Below are positions 1 to 10,200 of a stretch of 64,000 bases of DNA, piece by piece. Origin of the DNA: Neovahlkampfia damariscottae (Eukaryota > Heterolobosea > Selenaionea > Neovahlkampfiida > Neovahlkampfiidae); contig JABLTG010000028.1 of assembly GCA_016618085.1 (NCBI GenBank), positions 62,001 through 126,000 of the forward strand, in the 5' to 3' direction. The translations under genes were made by a program, and so were the position numbers. Numbering within the stretch: position 1 is the first letter of the stretch; each line of letters opens with the position of its first letter. The notes beneath the pieces were generated by a model that worked only from the letters and a program-made list of their open reading frames with translations, was not told the DNA's origin and made no database searches.

Positions 1-1381
1 TAAAGAGATTTTGAGATCAAAAATTACAGCAACAACAAGAGGTGTTTATTATAGAAGTCTTTATAGAGTTGATAGTCTTCCTCCAATGTTTATGAAACTT
101 GGAGATGATTATAAACTAACAGTTGATTATTTACCTGTTAAACCAACTCCTGGTGACAAAGAAAAATATGAAAACGTTTTAGATTATTTTGGAGGTTTTT
201 ATTTACAAAGAGGTATTTTTGGTGGAAGAGTCAGACTTTTCACATTCTTAAAACAAGAAATCACAAGAGATAGAGATGAAAAATGGACAAGTACACAATT
301 ACAATTAAGTTTCCATTATAACATGTTTGGTGTTTCAGGTGGTGGTTTTAGAAGAAGACAAGATATTAAAATTGATGAACATTTCAAAAAATTCTCTGAA
401 TCATTTGTTGCTTACACAGGTGGATTTAGAAAATTCCATGATCAAGATAAATTAAAAGAATGGGAAGGATCAGTTAATGAATCTCAAGATTTATTGGAAG
501 GTGATATGAAACCTCTTTCAGATCATATTAATAACTCTCCTGTCAAAAAAAAAAATTTTGAACAAATTATTAAAAAATATTCAGAAGAAGGAAAAGTCAT
601 TATTAATAATGTTATTACTGCAGACTCTTTATTAGGATATTCATTTGATGCAAAAACAATGAGTATTCAACATCCAGTTGTAGATTCTTCAAATGTTTTA
701 TCAACAGGAGTTGCTTCATCAATTGTAATGCAAAGTAAAAATATTACCTATGGAACAGAATCAAAACAAGATTTTCAAAAATATATTTCAAAAGATTTGG
801 TTTCTGAATTTAAAAAAGGATATGCTTCTTGGACAAGAGATTTGATTGAATTAGAAGAAAATGAAAATATCCATATTGCAGAAAGAAAAATTGTTTTAAG
901 AGAATTAAAATTAAAATCAATGCCTACAAAATATTCAGTTAAATTTAATGAAGCAATTGAAATGCTTCCTTCAAAATTTGATGAACAAATTTATCTTGGA
1001 TTTGTTGAAGCATGGGGTACTCATTTTGTAAATTCAGTTCAAATTGGTGGTTCAATTAAAGTTTCAGTTCAATTGAAAAAATCATTCATTTCAGAAATTA
1101 GTTCACAAGATGAATCAAAACAAATTTTAAAAAATGTTATTGAAAATTCAAAATATAATTTCAAAAAAGATTCAAATATTGAAAAATTATTGAAAGATAA
1201 CTTAAATGTAAAAGTACATTATAAAGGTGGAAGAAGAGTTTCTGGATGGAATCAATTCATTCAATCTGTAAAACAAGAACCTGAAGTGTTAAAATTTGGT
1301 ATTATTCCTCTTTCTTCTATGATTAAAGATGATTTAAAAAGACAAAATTTAGAAAAATTCATTCAACAATATTTTGAATAA
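1..1381 (+). CDS. Tandem MACPF-domain protein, 5' end outside the window
   Basis: The reading frame is open to the left edge, so the N-terminus is missing and 456+ residues are seen. Two MACPF-like units are visible. The first has a degenerate signature (residues ~52-70, DYFGGFY...GG) and a closing W-x-x-S-V segment near residue 148. The second carries the classic family signature AWGTHFVNSVQIGG (residues ~333-346), followed by a GGRRVSGWNQF strand near residue 402. MACPF proteins insert amphipathic hairpins into membranes as perforin-like pores. In protists they serve predation, defence or egress; which applies here cannot be told. The gene reads cleanly and no intron is needed. It ends 70 bp before a secreted-protein gene on the same strand. 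Confidence 0.8.
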   Translation, partial: KEILRSKITATTRGVYYRSLYRVDSLPPMFMKLGDDYKLTVDYLPVKPTPGDKEKYENVLDYFGGFYLQRGIFGGRVRLFTFLKQEITRDRDEKWTSTQLQLSFHYNMFGVSGGGFRRRQDIKIDEHFKKFSESFVAYTGGFRKFHDQDKLKEWEGSVNESQDLLEGDMKPLSDHINNSPVKKKNFEQIIKKYSEEGKVIINNVITADSLLGYSFDAKTMSIQHPVVDSSNVLSTGVASSIVMQSKNITYGTESKQDFQKYISKDLVSEFKKGYASWTRDLIELEENENIHIAERKIVLRELKLKSMPTKYSVKFNEAIEMLPSKFDEQIYLGFVEAWGTHFVNSVQIGGSIKVSVQLKKSFISEISSQDESKQILKNVIENSKYNFKKDSNIEKLLKDNLNVKVHYKGGRRVSGWNQFIQSVKQEPEVLKFGIIPLSSMIKDDLKRQNLEKFIQQYFE

Positions 1382-1450
1382 ACTTTTTTTGTTTTAAATT
1401 AACCAATCATTTCTAATTATTTCTTTAACTCTAATTGGTCGATTTTACTG

Positions 1451-3286
1451 ATGAAGTTTACTCGTTTAATAGTTCTTTTGGTATTGTTATTGGCATTTGT
1501 TCAATTTACTTATGCAAGAGAAATTGAAGATTTAGATGATGATGATTATGAAGAAGCTCTTGATGAAAATATTCAAGCAAATACTCTTTGGAGTATTAAA
1601 AGGTCTTTTAATGACAAAGCGGATCGAGCAAAAAGATGGGCTGCTGATAAAGCAAGGAGAGCAAAAATAGTTGCAGATAAGGCAAGAAGAGCGAAAGAGG
1701 CAGCTGAAAGATGGGCAGCTGAAAAAGCTAGAAGAGTTAAAGCCGCAGCTTTGAAAGCAAAAAGAGCAACTCAAGAAAAATTAAGAATTGCTAAAGCGAA
1801 AGCAGCTGAAAAATTGAGAATAGCAAGAGCAAAAGCAGCAGCTAAAGCAAAAGCAGCACTTGAAGCAGCAAAAAGATTCGCAGCTGAAAAAGCAAGAAGA
1901 GCAAAAGCAGCAATGGTTGAAAAAGCAAGAAAAGCTAAAGAAGCAGCAGAAAAAGCGAAAAAAGTTGCTGCTGAAAAAATTAGAAAAATTAAAGCCGCAG
2001 CTTTAGCAAAAGCAAAAAAATTAAAAGAATTAGCTGCAAAAGCAAAAGCAAAAGCAGCAGCTGAAGCTAAAAAATTAAAAGAATTAGCAAAAAAAGCAGC
2101 AGAAAAAGCAAAAGCAAAAGCAGAAAAAGAATACAACAAAATAAAAAAAATTCCAGGGTGGGCTAAAAAACAAGCTGAATTAGCAAAACTCAAAGTGTTA
2201 AAAGGTGTTAAATGGCTCAAATCATATAATGGATTTCTCTTCAAAGAAGCACCATGGACTACTTCTGATGATACACCTGTTTATCCAACTGTTACATGGA
2301 GTCAAGTTAGAACATCCAACTCAAAAGAATTTAGAGCAATTTCAGATGCTCAAGTTGGTAAAATTACACCAGTTGCTAAAAAATCTACAAAGAAAACAAA
2401 AGTTGTTCCTAAAAAATCTGTCAAAAAAGTTGTGAAAAGAACTGTCAAAAAAACAGTTGTTAAAAAACCAAAAAAGAGAAGCAATAATAAAAGATCAACT
2501 GGAAAAAGAAGACTTAATCCTTCAATTTCCTCTTCTACTGACGGAACAAAATGTACTGTTAAATGTTTAACCTCTTCAAAAAGAGGAGTGGCAGTCAGAA
2601 AATGCAGAAAAGTTTTATCAATCAAAAGAGTCAGAAAATGTCAAATCAAAAAACTTTCACCACTTTGTTCACGTAAATGTAAATCTTCAAAAAGATGTTG
2701 GAGAGAATGTTCAATGAAAACATGTGGAGGAAAAAAAGTTAAAGTTTGTCAAAGAAAATGTTACAAAGGAACAAAATGTTGGAAACATTGTGTTCAAAGA
2801 AAACAAAGACAATGTTTCATTGATTCACAAAAATCTTTCATTACAAAATGTCAAAAAGTTTTCTCAACAAAAAGATTCAAAAAATGTCAAAAGACATGTA
2901 TCAAAGTACCTTCTAAATGTACAGAACTTTGTAGATCTGTCAGAGTTCCATATAAATATAGAAAATGTACAAACATTTTAGTTAGAGGAGCTTCAAATAA
3001 AAGAAAATGTTCATTTGGTAAAAAATATAAATCATGCCAAAAGAAATGCTCACATGGAAGAAAATGTGGAAAAACATGTAAAACATACATGTGTGATGGA
3101 AAAAGAGTTTTAAAATGCAAAGTCAAATGTTTCACTGGAAAAACATGTGTGAATCATTGTGCTTGGAAAAAACAAAGAAGATGTGTGTTAAATAGAATTC
3201 CTGCAAAATATATTAAAAGATGTGGAATGTATTTAACAATGAAAAAAGTAAGAAAATGCATGAAGAAATGTTACTATCCAAAATAA
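1451..3286 (+). CDS. Secreted Ala/Lys/Arg-rich protein with a Cys-rich C-terminal half
   Basis: A 611-residue protein without introns. Residues 1-22 form a clear signal peptide ending TYA. A short Asp/Glu-rich stretch (about 25-45) follows, then about 190 residues of AEKARRAKAA-type repeats that would form a long, highly basic helix. A linker rich in KKTVKK comes next, and then two related Cys-rich blocks (about 365-610) with repeated C-x3-C and K-C-W-x3-C spacing. An ATTGGTC box lies 11-17 nt upstream of the ATG. The family is not recognised. A structural or granule/wall protein, cross-linked by disulfides and binding polyanions, is an inference. The basic helix resembles the spacers of the vWD gene at 7267, but the shared C-terminal motif of its neighbours is absent. 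Confidence 0.8.
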   Translation: MKFTRLIVLLVLLLAFVQFTYAREIEDLDDDDYEEALDENIQANTLWSIKRSFNDKADRAKRWAADKARRAKIVADKARRAKEAAERWAAEKARRVKAAALKAKRATQEKLRIAKAKAAEKLRIARAKAAAKAKAALEAAKRFAAEKARRAKAAMVEKARKAKEAAEKAKKVAAEKIRKIKAAALAKAKKLKELAAKAKAKAAAEAKKLKELAKKAAEKAKAKAEKEYNKIKKIPGWAKKQAELAKLKVLKGVKWLKSYNGFLFKEAPWTTSDDTPVYPTVTWSQVRTSNSKEFRAISDAQVGKITPVAKKSTKKTKVVPKKSVKKVVKRTVKKTVVKKPKKRSNNKRSTGKRRLNPSISSSTDGTKCTVKCLTSSKRGVAVRKCRKVLSIKRVRKCQIKKLSPLCSRKCKSSKRCWRECSMKTCGGKKVKVCQRKCYKGTKCWKHCVQRKQRQCFIDSQKSFITKCQKVFSTKRFKKCQKTCIKVPSKCTELCRSVRVPYKYRKCTNILVRGASNKRKCSFGKKYKSCQKKCSHGRKCGKTCKTYMCDGKRVLKCKVKCFTGKTCVNHCAWKKQRRCVLNRIPAKYIKRCGMYLTMKKVRKCMKKCYYPK

Positions 3287-3339
3287 ATAACAAATTAAGT
3301 TATTTAAAAATAAACTTTTAGTTGAAAAAAATGCAATTT

Positions 3340-4461
3340 TTATTTACCAAGTGGAGTTTGTTTAAAATCTTCCAAAACTTCTTTAATAATTTGAATACAA
3401 TGTTTTGCTTTTTTTTCATCTGCTTGTAATCCCATATGACCAATTCTAAAGATATGCTTTTTCAAATTTCCTAAACCAACTGAAACTAAAAAATCTTCTT
3501 TTAAAAATCTTTGATTTAAATCTTTCCAATGAATATGTTTTGGAATTTTAACACAAGTAACAAAAGGTGATAAAAATTGAGAATATTTTGGATATAATTC
3601 TAAACCTAATTCTTCAATTCCATCTTTTAAAATTCTTGAAACTTTTTCATGATTTTTAAAGATGGTTTGAATTCCTTCATCTTCCATACTTTCTAATTTC
3701 TTATTTAAAGCTAAGATACTTCTGTAATTTGGACAATATGGAAATATTTTTGTTTGAAATATATCTTTGTATTGATATAAACCATCATAACCTCTGTATT
3801 TATTTTCATCAATTATTTCTTTTACACCTGGACTTGTAACTAAAATTGAAAGATCTGGTGGTAAATTTAATGATTTATGTGTTCCCAAGACTCCAAAATC
3901 AACATTCCATTCTTTCATTAAAATTTCCATTGCACCAGCAGATGAAACAAAATCAACCATCAAATAACTTTTTGATTTAATACAAATTTCACCAATATCT
4001 AAAATTGAATTCAAAATACCAGAATTGGTTTCACAATGAACACAAATTACTAATTTTGGTTGAAATGAGAGTATTTTTTGTTTGATTAAATCAATATTTG
4101 AAGCAGATGTTTCATTTTCAGGAAAGTGAATAACTGATAATTCATATCCTAAACCTTCAATAAATGATTGAATTTTTTGTGCATAATATCCATTTTCAAT
4201 GATTGTTACTTTTTCTTTTGGTTTTAATGTTGATTTGAGACAACTCCAAATACCTAAAATGGATTCACCTGTTTGAAAGTAAACTTCATAATCATCATCT
4301 ACATTCACTAATCTCTTGACTTGGTCTTGTGTTTCTTTGTAAGTCTTGATAAAGTGTTTGTGGTTTTGATAGGATGGATGAAATTGCTCTTGATAAACTG
4401 ACATTGCTTTTTCATCAATTAAAGTTGGTCCACATGAAAATGAGTATTTATAAGTTTCCAT
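3340..4461 (-). CDS. Class V aminotransferase, alanine-glyoxylate/serine-pyruvate type
   Basis: A 373-residue PLP enzyme without introns. The first in-frame ATG begins METYKYSFSCGP, the usual start of this family. The cofactor-binding region is readable: an Asp in MVDFVSSAGAME and the Schiff-base lysine in GTHKSLNLPP (about Lys196), matching the GSQK/PP pattern of alanine-glyoxylate aminotransferases. A C-terminal FRIGHMG segment also matches. These enzymes move an amino group from alanine or serine to glyoxylate or pyruvate in peroxisomes or mitochondria; substrate and location cannot be fixed here. An ATTGG box lies about 37 nt upstream. It converges on the secreted-protein gene at 1451-3286, with 53 bp between stops. 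Confidence 0.85.
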   Translation of the reverse strand: METYKYSFSCGPTLIDEKAMSVYQEQFHPSYQNHKHFIKTYKETQDQVKRLVNVDDDYEVYFQTGESILGIWSCLKSTLKPKEKVTIIENGYYAQKIQSFIEGLGYELSVIHFPENETSASNIDLIKQKILSFQPKLVICVHCETNSGILNSILDIGEICIKSKSYLMVDFVSSAGAMEILMKEWNVDFGVLGTHKSLNLPPDLSILVTSPGVKEIIDENKYRGYDGLYQYKDIFQTKIFPYCPNYRSILALNKKLESMEDEGIQTIFKNHEKVSRILKDGIEELGLELYPKYSQFLSPFVTCVKIPKHIHWKDLNQRFLKEDFLVSVGLGNLKKHIFRIGHMGLQADEKKAKHCIQIIKEVLEDFKQTPLGK

Positions 4462-4604
4462 TTTGTTCTCTTTCTTTTTTGATTTGAAATAAATAATCCA
4501 ATAAGAATTGTTCAAATTTAAAATTTGATCTAAAAGATCAACCAATAAACAAAGATTTTACAAACAAATTAAATAAAGTATTTAAATCATTTTATCTTTG
4601 ACTT

Positions 4605-5186
4605 TCATTCAGATTCATTTTTTGAACCAAAAACTTTGTTATATTCAAATAAAACATCATCATTCTCGAACATGTCATTATAAGTACTTAATTGTATCGT
4701 TTGTATGAATGGATTTTGAATATCTTTCTTTTTTCTATTTTCATTTTTGAAGTTTGAAATCATGTCAATTTTTTCGACAGGAAGGAATTCAATTTTTGAA
4801 TTTTTGAAGTTCAGTTTTGAATTTAATTGAGTTTCTGTTTTCAAGTCCATTTGTACTGGAAAAGGTTCGGAATTTGATTCTTTTTCTTTTTTTTTTTTTT
4901 GAAAGAAGTTTTTGTTTCCAAAAAATAAGAGTAATACAGTTGCGAGTGAAATTGGGTGTAATATGATTTTAAATATAAATTTGAATAATTTGATAAATGG
5001 ACTATTGATAGTTTTGTTTGATTCAATTGTAATTTTGTTTTCTTTTTTTTTTGGTATTGGTATTGGCTCAGTTTGTTGTTGATTTTCTTTTTTATTTTTT
5101 TCATAATTGTATTGTAACCTGTGAATAGTTTTTTTGAATAAAGTTTCAATCAAAGCGTCCTCAGCTTCATTTGAAAAGTTGTTCAT
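4605..5186 (-). CDS. Hypothetical protein with one membrane segment
   Basis: A 193-residue protein, not recognised. The N-terminal 60 residues are charged and Gln/Lys-rich. A hydrophobic stretch (about 64-91, FIKLFKFIFKIILHPISL...) is long enough for one membrane helix. A Lys-rich segment follows, and the rest is polar with no known motif. The start is supported by an ATTGG box 9 nt upstream on the coding strand. It is divergent from the secreted basic protein at 5367. Poly-Lys/poly-Asn bias is typical of this genome and carries no functional weight. Confidence 0.6.
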   Translation of the reverse strand: MNNFSNEAEDALIETLFKKTIHRLQYNYEKNKKENQQQTEPIPIPKKKENKITIESNKTINSPFIKLFKFIFKIILHPISLATVLLLFFGNKNFFQKKKKEKESNSEPFPVQMDLKTETQLNSKLNFKNSKIEFLPVEKIDMISNFKNENRKKKDIQNPFIQTIQLSTYNDMFENDDVLFEYNKVFGSKNESE

Positions 5187-5366
5187 TTTTCACCAATGAA
5201 ACACCACAAAATTAGAGAAGAATTAATTTTCTTCTTCGAAAAAAATCAGAGTGTGGATTTCCATTTTGTAGATGCATTGAGATTTCTTGTCTTTTATCTC
5301 AATTCATATTTCTTTTTTATTGGTGGAATATATGACATAAGCCAATCAAAAAATACCCTTAAGAAA

Positions 5367-5940
5367 ATGAGAATTGCTTCCACTTTGTTATTACTTTGTG
5401 TTTTGATGTTTTGTCACATGACATTTGCAGATACTACACAACAACTCAACCAAGCTTTTTCTGAAGATACAAACAAAGGAGGTAAAAAAAAAAAAATTAA
5501 AAAAAAAAATAGAATCCACTTTATGGTTCAAAAAGAAATTCAACCATGTCAAAAGAAATTTCCGTGCACATCATAAAAAGAAAAAACTTGTCAAAAAAGT
5601 TAAAAAAGTTTTGAAAAATGTTTTCAAAAAATTCAGAAAAGCTCATAAAGGAAAAAGAGCATTCACAAAAGCTATTGCAAAACTTAATAAAAAAGCAAAA
5701 GCTCTTAAAATGAAAACAAAAAAAATGATCAAAATTATCAAACCAAAAAGAAAATTCTTCAAACGAACTTTCAAAAAAATAAGAAAAATAAGAAAAGGTA
5801 GAAAATCTTCAAGAAGATCAAGATTCCAAATTTCAACTGGAAATCCATATGATATTATGAATGTACCTGCTTCAATGAGACCAAATGCCCAAGATAAAAA
5901 AAATGTCATCACACATCCACAAATGCCACGTAAATTGTAA
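5367..5940 (+). CDS. Small secreted Lys/Arg-rich protein carrying the shared C-terminal motif
   Basis: Exons 5367..5481 and 5513..5940, 180 residues. The 31-nt intron is GT, then almost only A, then TAG. Without splicing the frame stops at once; with it the reading is continuous, which also rules out a homopolymer sequencing error as the simpler answer. A signal peptide (residues 1-21, MRIASTLLLLCVLMFCHMTFA) and a short acidic stretch precede a body of KKVKK and RKIRKGRK repeats. Residues ~161-181 fit the motif [YF]-D-[VI]-x-[KN]-V-x4-[KR]-P-x3-D-x2-N-[VI]-I also seen at the ends of the proteins at 7267 and 11026. CCAATC lies 25 nt upstream of the ATG. Its function is unknown; a matrix, wall or granule component is an inference. 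Confidence 0.75.
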
Positions 5941-5978
5941 TTTACAAAAAAAAATAAAACTGAAAAATACTTTATTTT

Positions 5979-6983
5979 TCATACAATATACATTTTAACA
6001 GTCTTTGGTATTTCTTCATTGTCTAACCATTCTGAATTACCAAACATATCTCTATTTCCTGTGAATGACTGCAAAGAAGGTAAGTTCAAAATTTTAAAAA
6101 GCTCTTGAGACGAAAGTTTTCCTTTCATATTTGAAATATTCAACTCCTTCAAAAATTGATATCCCAGAATATTTTCCAGCCAAATTGATGAAAAACTAAC
6201 TGAATTACAATTTGATAAATTCAATTTTTCGATTGAATTTAAGGCCACAATTGTTTCATAATCTTCCACAATCATTGATGAGCTCAAATCCAACTCTTTT
6301 AAATTTTTTAGATGAAGTAAACTTTTTAAATTGATTCTACTGTGTTGTATCTTTAATTTTCTTAGTTTTTTTAATGATGAAAAATCAATGAAACTGACAT
6401 CTGAGTAACTCAAATCTAATTCGGTTAAATTTTCCAAAGTGGAAAGTTCTTTCAAAATTTTTGATTTACAAAAAGTCATTGTTAAAGTGTTTAAACCTTT
6501 TAAAGTTGATAAATGTTTCAATCCTGTTTGAGTTTTAATTCTTTTTAAATTTTAATTATTTTTTTCAAATTCATACCTGTTTATAGTTAAATGGTTTAAA
6601 TGTTGGAATTTTTGTGATATTTTTTTAAAAGAACTTTTAGTAAATTCCCCACAACGAATTAATTTTAAATCATTCAATTTATCCAGTTCACCTAATTCGT
6701 CAATGACTTCATCTGTCACTGTTGAATAAACAGAAATTCTTTTTAAATAAGGACATTGTGTTGATATGAAACTAAAAATATTTTGTTTATGAAGTTCTTT
6801 CATTTGGTTTTTGAAATTGTATTCTTCTACTGATTTCCAAACATTTTCTCGAAATGAAGAACAAGTAAAGGACACTTTTTGAAATAAATCCTCTTCTGGA
6901 ATGTAAGAAAATATATTCTGAAGCTCATCGTCCATATAATTACAAAGTACGTATCCCACAGATACTTCTATTTCTTCCTCCAT
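5979..6983 (-). CDS. F-box-like protein with leucine-rich repeats
   Basis: Exons 6577..6983 and 5979..6540 with a 36-nt intron, 322 residues. An F-box-like segment sits near residues 18-50 (IFSYIPEEDLFQKVSFTCSSF). About nine leucine-rich repeats follow, of the L-x-x-L-x-x-L-x-L type (for example LENLTELDLSYS and LKNLKELDLSSS). Proteins of this plan are usually substrate receptors of SCF ubiquitin ligases: the F-box binds Skp1 and the repeats bind the target. The target cannot be inferred. Unlike most host genes here, no ATTGG/CCAAT box is seen close to the ATG. Confidence 0.75.
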
Positions 6984-7266
6984 TCGTTGTGTGTTAAATT
7001 TAACAAGAAATTTGATTTGTCTAAATACTGGAGTGGTTCAAATTTGATTTATTTTTAAACTTCAAATTGAATTTATTTATAGAAGCTATTGGAAATGTTT
7101 TCTTCAAAAAAAACCCCAAAGAAATATATCATGTATTTTACTGTTTTAAATAATTTTTCTTTAAAAAATTGTTTGACCCATCAAAAAATCAAATCGGAAG
7201 CTACTTATTGGTCAGAATTTGTTTGACAAATCAATTTGATTGGAGAGTTAAAGGAAGTGAAGAACA

Positions 7267-10200
7267 ATGAAGATTAGTCAAGCACTTATACTCTTAATTA
7301 TCCTTATTATCTGTCAACTTTCTTTATCAAAAGAAATTGCAGAAGATACTACACTTGAAACACAAGTACAAGAATTATTATCAGCAGAAAATACTGAAAA
7401 CACAGACGACGTAGCGCAAACATTACGTTGGGGTAGAAAACTTGGACACAGAATTATCAGAAAAGCAGTTCCAAGAATTAACCATGCTGCTATTGCTAGA
7501 GCTGCTTTCTTGAAAAAATCTAGAGCTGCGGCTAAATTAAGAGCTGCTTTAAAAAGAAAAGCTAGAACCTCAAGAAGAAAAGCAGCTGCTTTAAGAAGAA
7601 AAGCGAGATCACTTGCTAAAGCTGCAAGAAAAGCAAAGGCTGCTAAAAAAAGAGCTGCTTTGGCTTTATTAAAAAGAAAAGCTGCAGCAAGAGCTTTAAG
7701 AAAAAGAGCTGCTGCCTTAAGAAGAAAAGCTGCTGCTTTAAGAAAAGCAAAAGCTGCTGCTGCTAGAAAAGCAAGAGCTGCTGCTAAAGCTAAAAGACAT
7801 GCAAAAAGTTATACTTGTCAAGCAGTTGGTGATCCTCATATGAGAAACTTCCAAGGTCAAGCTTATGAAAATCAATTTTCTGGAGATCTTACTTTGTTTA
7901 AAAAACGTGGATTCAGATGTGATACAAGACAAATGCAATGGAATGGTGGAAGAAACTTTGTTAATGGAAGAATTGCTTGTCAAGTTGGACATCAACATAT
8001 TGAAATCTTTACACCAACAGATGTTCGTGTCAATGGAGTTAAAGCACCAACTGGAACAAAAAAAATTGGAGGTGTTTCATTTACATGGAAAGGTTCACAT
8101 GTTGAATTTTCAAAACACGATACAAAAGTTAGAGTTCAAATTGCTAAAACTAGACAACCAACATGGTATATGAATTTCTATATTACAACACGTGGTCTTC
8201 ATGGTGTTACTGGTCTTTGTAACGGTAAATATGATTCAAGAACAAAAGGAACAAAACCACCAAGAGCAAGTCCTTCCATTCTTGATGGAAAAGCTCAACG
8301 TATTAAAAGAAGAAATCCAATTAAATTTGGAAGAAGAGCTGTCAAATGGGCAACTGGTATTTGTAAAGGAAAAGGTTTAAGAGGAAACTCACTTCATGGT
8401 TGTATCTTTGATGTTGCTGCTACTCACAAAAAGAAATTTGCAGCTGATATGCTTAGAGCACAACGTTTAAAAGATCTTATGAAAAGAAAACATGCAGCTC
8501 AAAGAATTGCTGCAGCTAAAGCAAGAGCTATTGCGGCAAGAGCTAGAGCAGCAGCTGCTAGAGCTAGAGCTAAAGCAGCAAAAAGAAGAGCAGCTTTTAG
8601 AAAAGCTAAACGTCTTGCAAGAGCAGCAAAAAGAGCAGCTCAAAGAGCTAGAGCTAAAGCTGCAAGAAGAAAAGCTGCTGCTTTAAGAAAAGCAGCTAGA
8701 CTTGCAAGAGCTAAAGCTAGAGCAGCAAAAAGAGAAGCTAAAGGAAAAACCTTCAATTGTTATGCAACTGGAGATCCTCACATGAAAAACTTTGCTGGTC
8801 AAAAATATGAAAATCAATTCGTTGGAGATTTCAACATTTTCTCAAGAGCAGGTTTCAGATGTCATACAAGACAAGAATTTTGGAATGCTCAACATACAGT
8901 CGCTGTTAACACAAGACTTGCTTGTAAAGTTGCTGGAGATCATATTGAAGTTTATGCACCAAATGATGTTCGTGTCAATGGAAAGAAAATTTCAAAAGGA
9001 AACCATAACTTAAAATCAACTGCTAAACTTGGATTTACTGGAAGTCAATTAACTATTCACTATGCTGGATCATCAGTTAGAAGTCAAATTAATAATGGAC
9101 ATGGATCAGGACCTTTACCAAGATCATATCAAAATATCTACATTTCAACAAAAGGAACAAAAGGACTTAAAGGAGTTACTGGACTTTGCAATGGATCATA
9201 TGATTCAAGAAACAAAGCAACAAAGCCACCAAGAGCAAATCCTTCACTTGTTGACGGAAAAGGAATTAGAGTCCAAAGACCAAATCCACGTAAAAAATTC
9301 GGACACAAAGCTGTTGCATGGGCGACTGGTATTTGTAAAGGAAAAGGTTTAAAAGGAAATGCACTTCATGATTGTATCTTTGATGTTGCAGCTACTCACA
9401 AAAAAAGATTTGCTGAAGCAGAAAAGAAATTGAAAGCTTTAAGAGAAAAATTAAGAAAAAGAAAAGCAGCAAGAAGAAGAGCAGCAGCAAGAGCAAGAAG
9501 AGCTGCAAGAAGAGCAAGAAGAGCAGCAGCAAGAGCAAGAGCAAAAGCAGCAGCTTTAAGAAGAAGAGCAGCAGCTAGAGCAGCAGCTAAAGCTAGAGCA
9601 GCAAAAAGAAGAGCAGAAGCTTTGAAAAAAAGAAAAACATACAACTGTTATGCTACTGGAGATCCTCACATGAGAAACTTTGCTGGAAAGAAATACGAAA
9701 ATCAATTCTCAGGAGATTTTAGATTCTTCCACAAACCAGGTTTTAGATGTGATGTTAGACAACTCTTCTGGAATGTTCAAAGAACTGTTACAGTTAACAA
9801 AAGAGTTGCTTGTAAAGTTGGAAGAAATCATGTTGAAGTGTTTGGACTCAATGATATCAGAATCAATGGTAAAAAATACTCCAAATTCAATAAAAAAATT
9901 GGACGTGGTGCAAAAGTTTCATTTGATGGACGTAACTTCAAAGTTCAAAACAGAAATGGTGACAATGTTAGAGCTCAAATTGCTGGTTCAAAAACAAGAT
10001 TTTATATGAATGTTTATGCTACTGCTAGAGGACTCAAACATGCTTCTGGACTTTGTGTTGGATTTTATGATTCAAGAAAGAAAGGTACAAAACCACCAAG
10101 AGCAAAACCTTCACTTTGTGATGGAAAAGGAATCTTTAAAAAACCAAAAGCAATTAAATTTGGAAAAAGAGCTGTCAAATGGGCTAGAGGTATTTGTAAA

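Noticed and set aside
1532-2625. Long minus-strand frames opposite the Ala/Lys/Arg-rich gene
   Set aside because: Antisense shadows: GCA/AAA-rich coding sequence on one strand leaves Cys/Phe/Ala-rich open frames on the other. No start context or motif.
5196-5576. A 126-residue plus-strand frame starting upstream of the basic secreted protein
   Set aside because: It starts in the promoter region, and its end reads through the poly-A intron. The ATG at 5367 with signal peptide is the better model.
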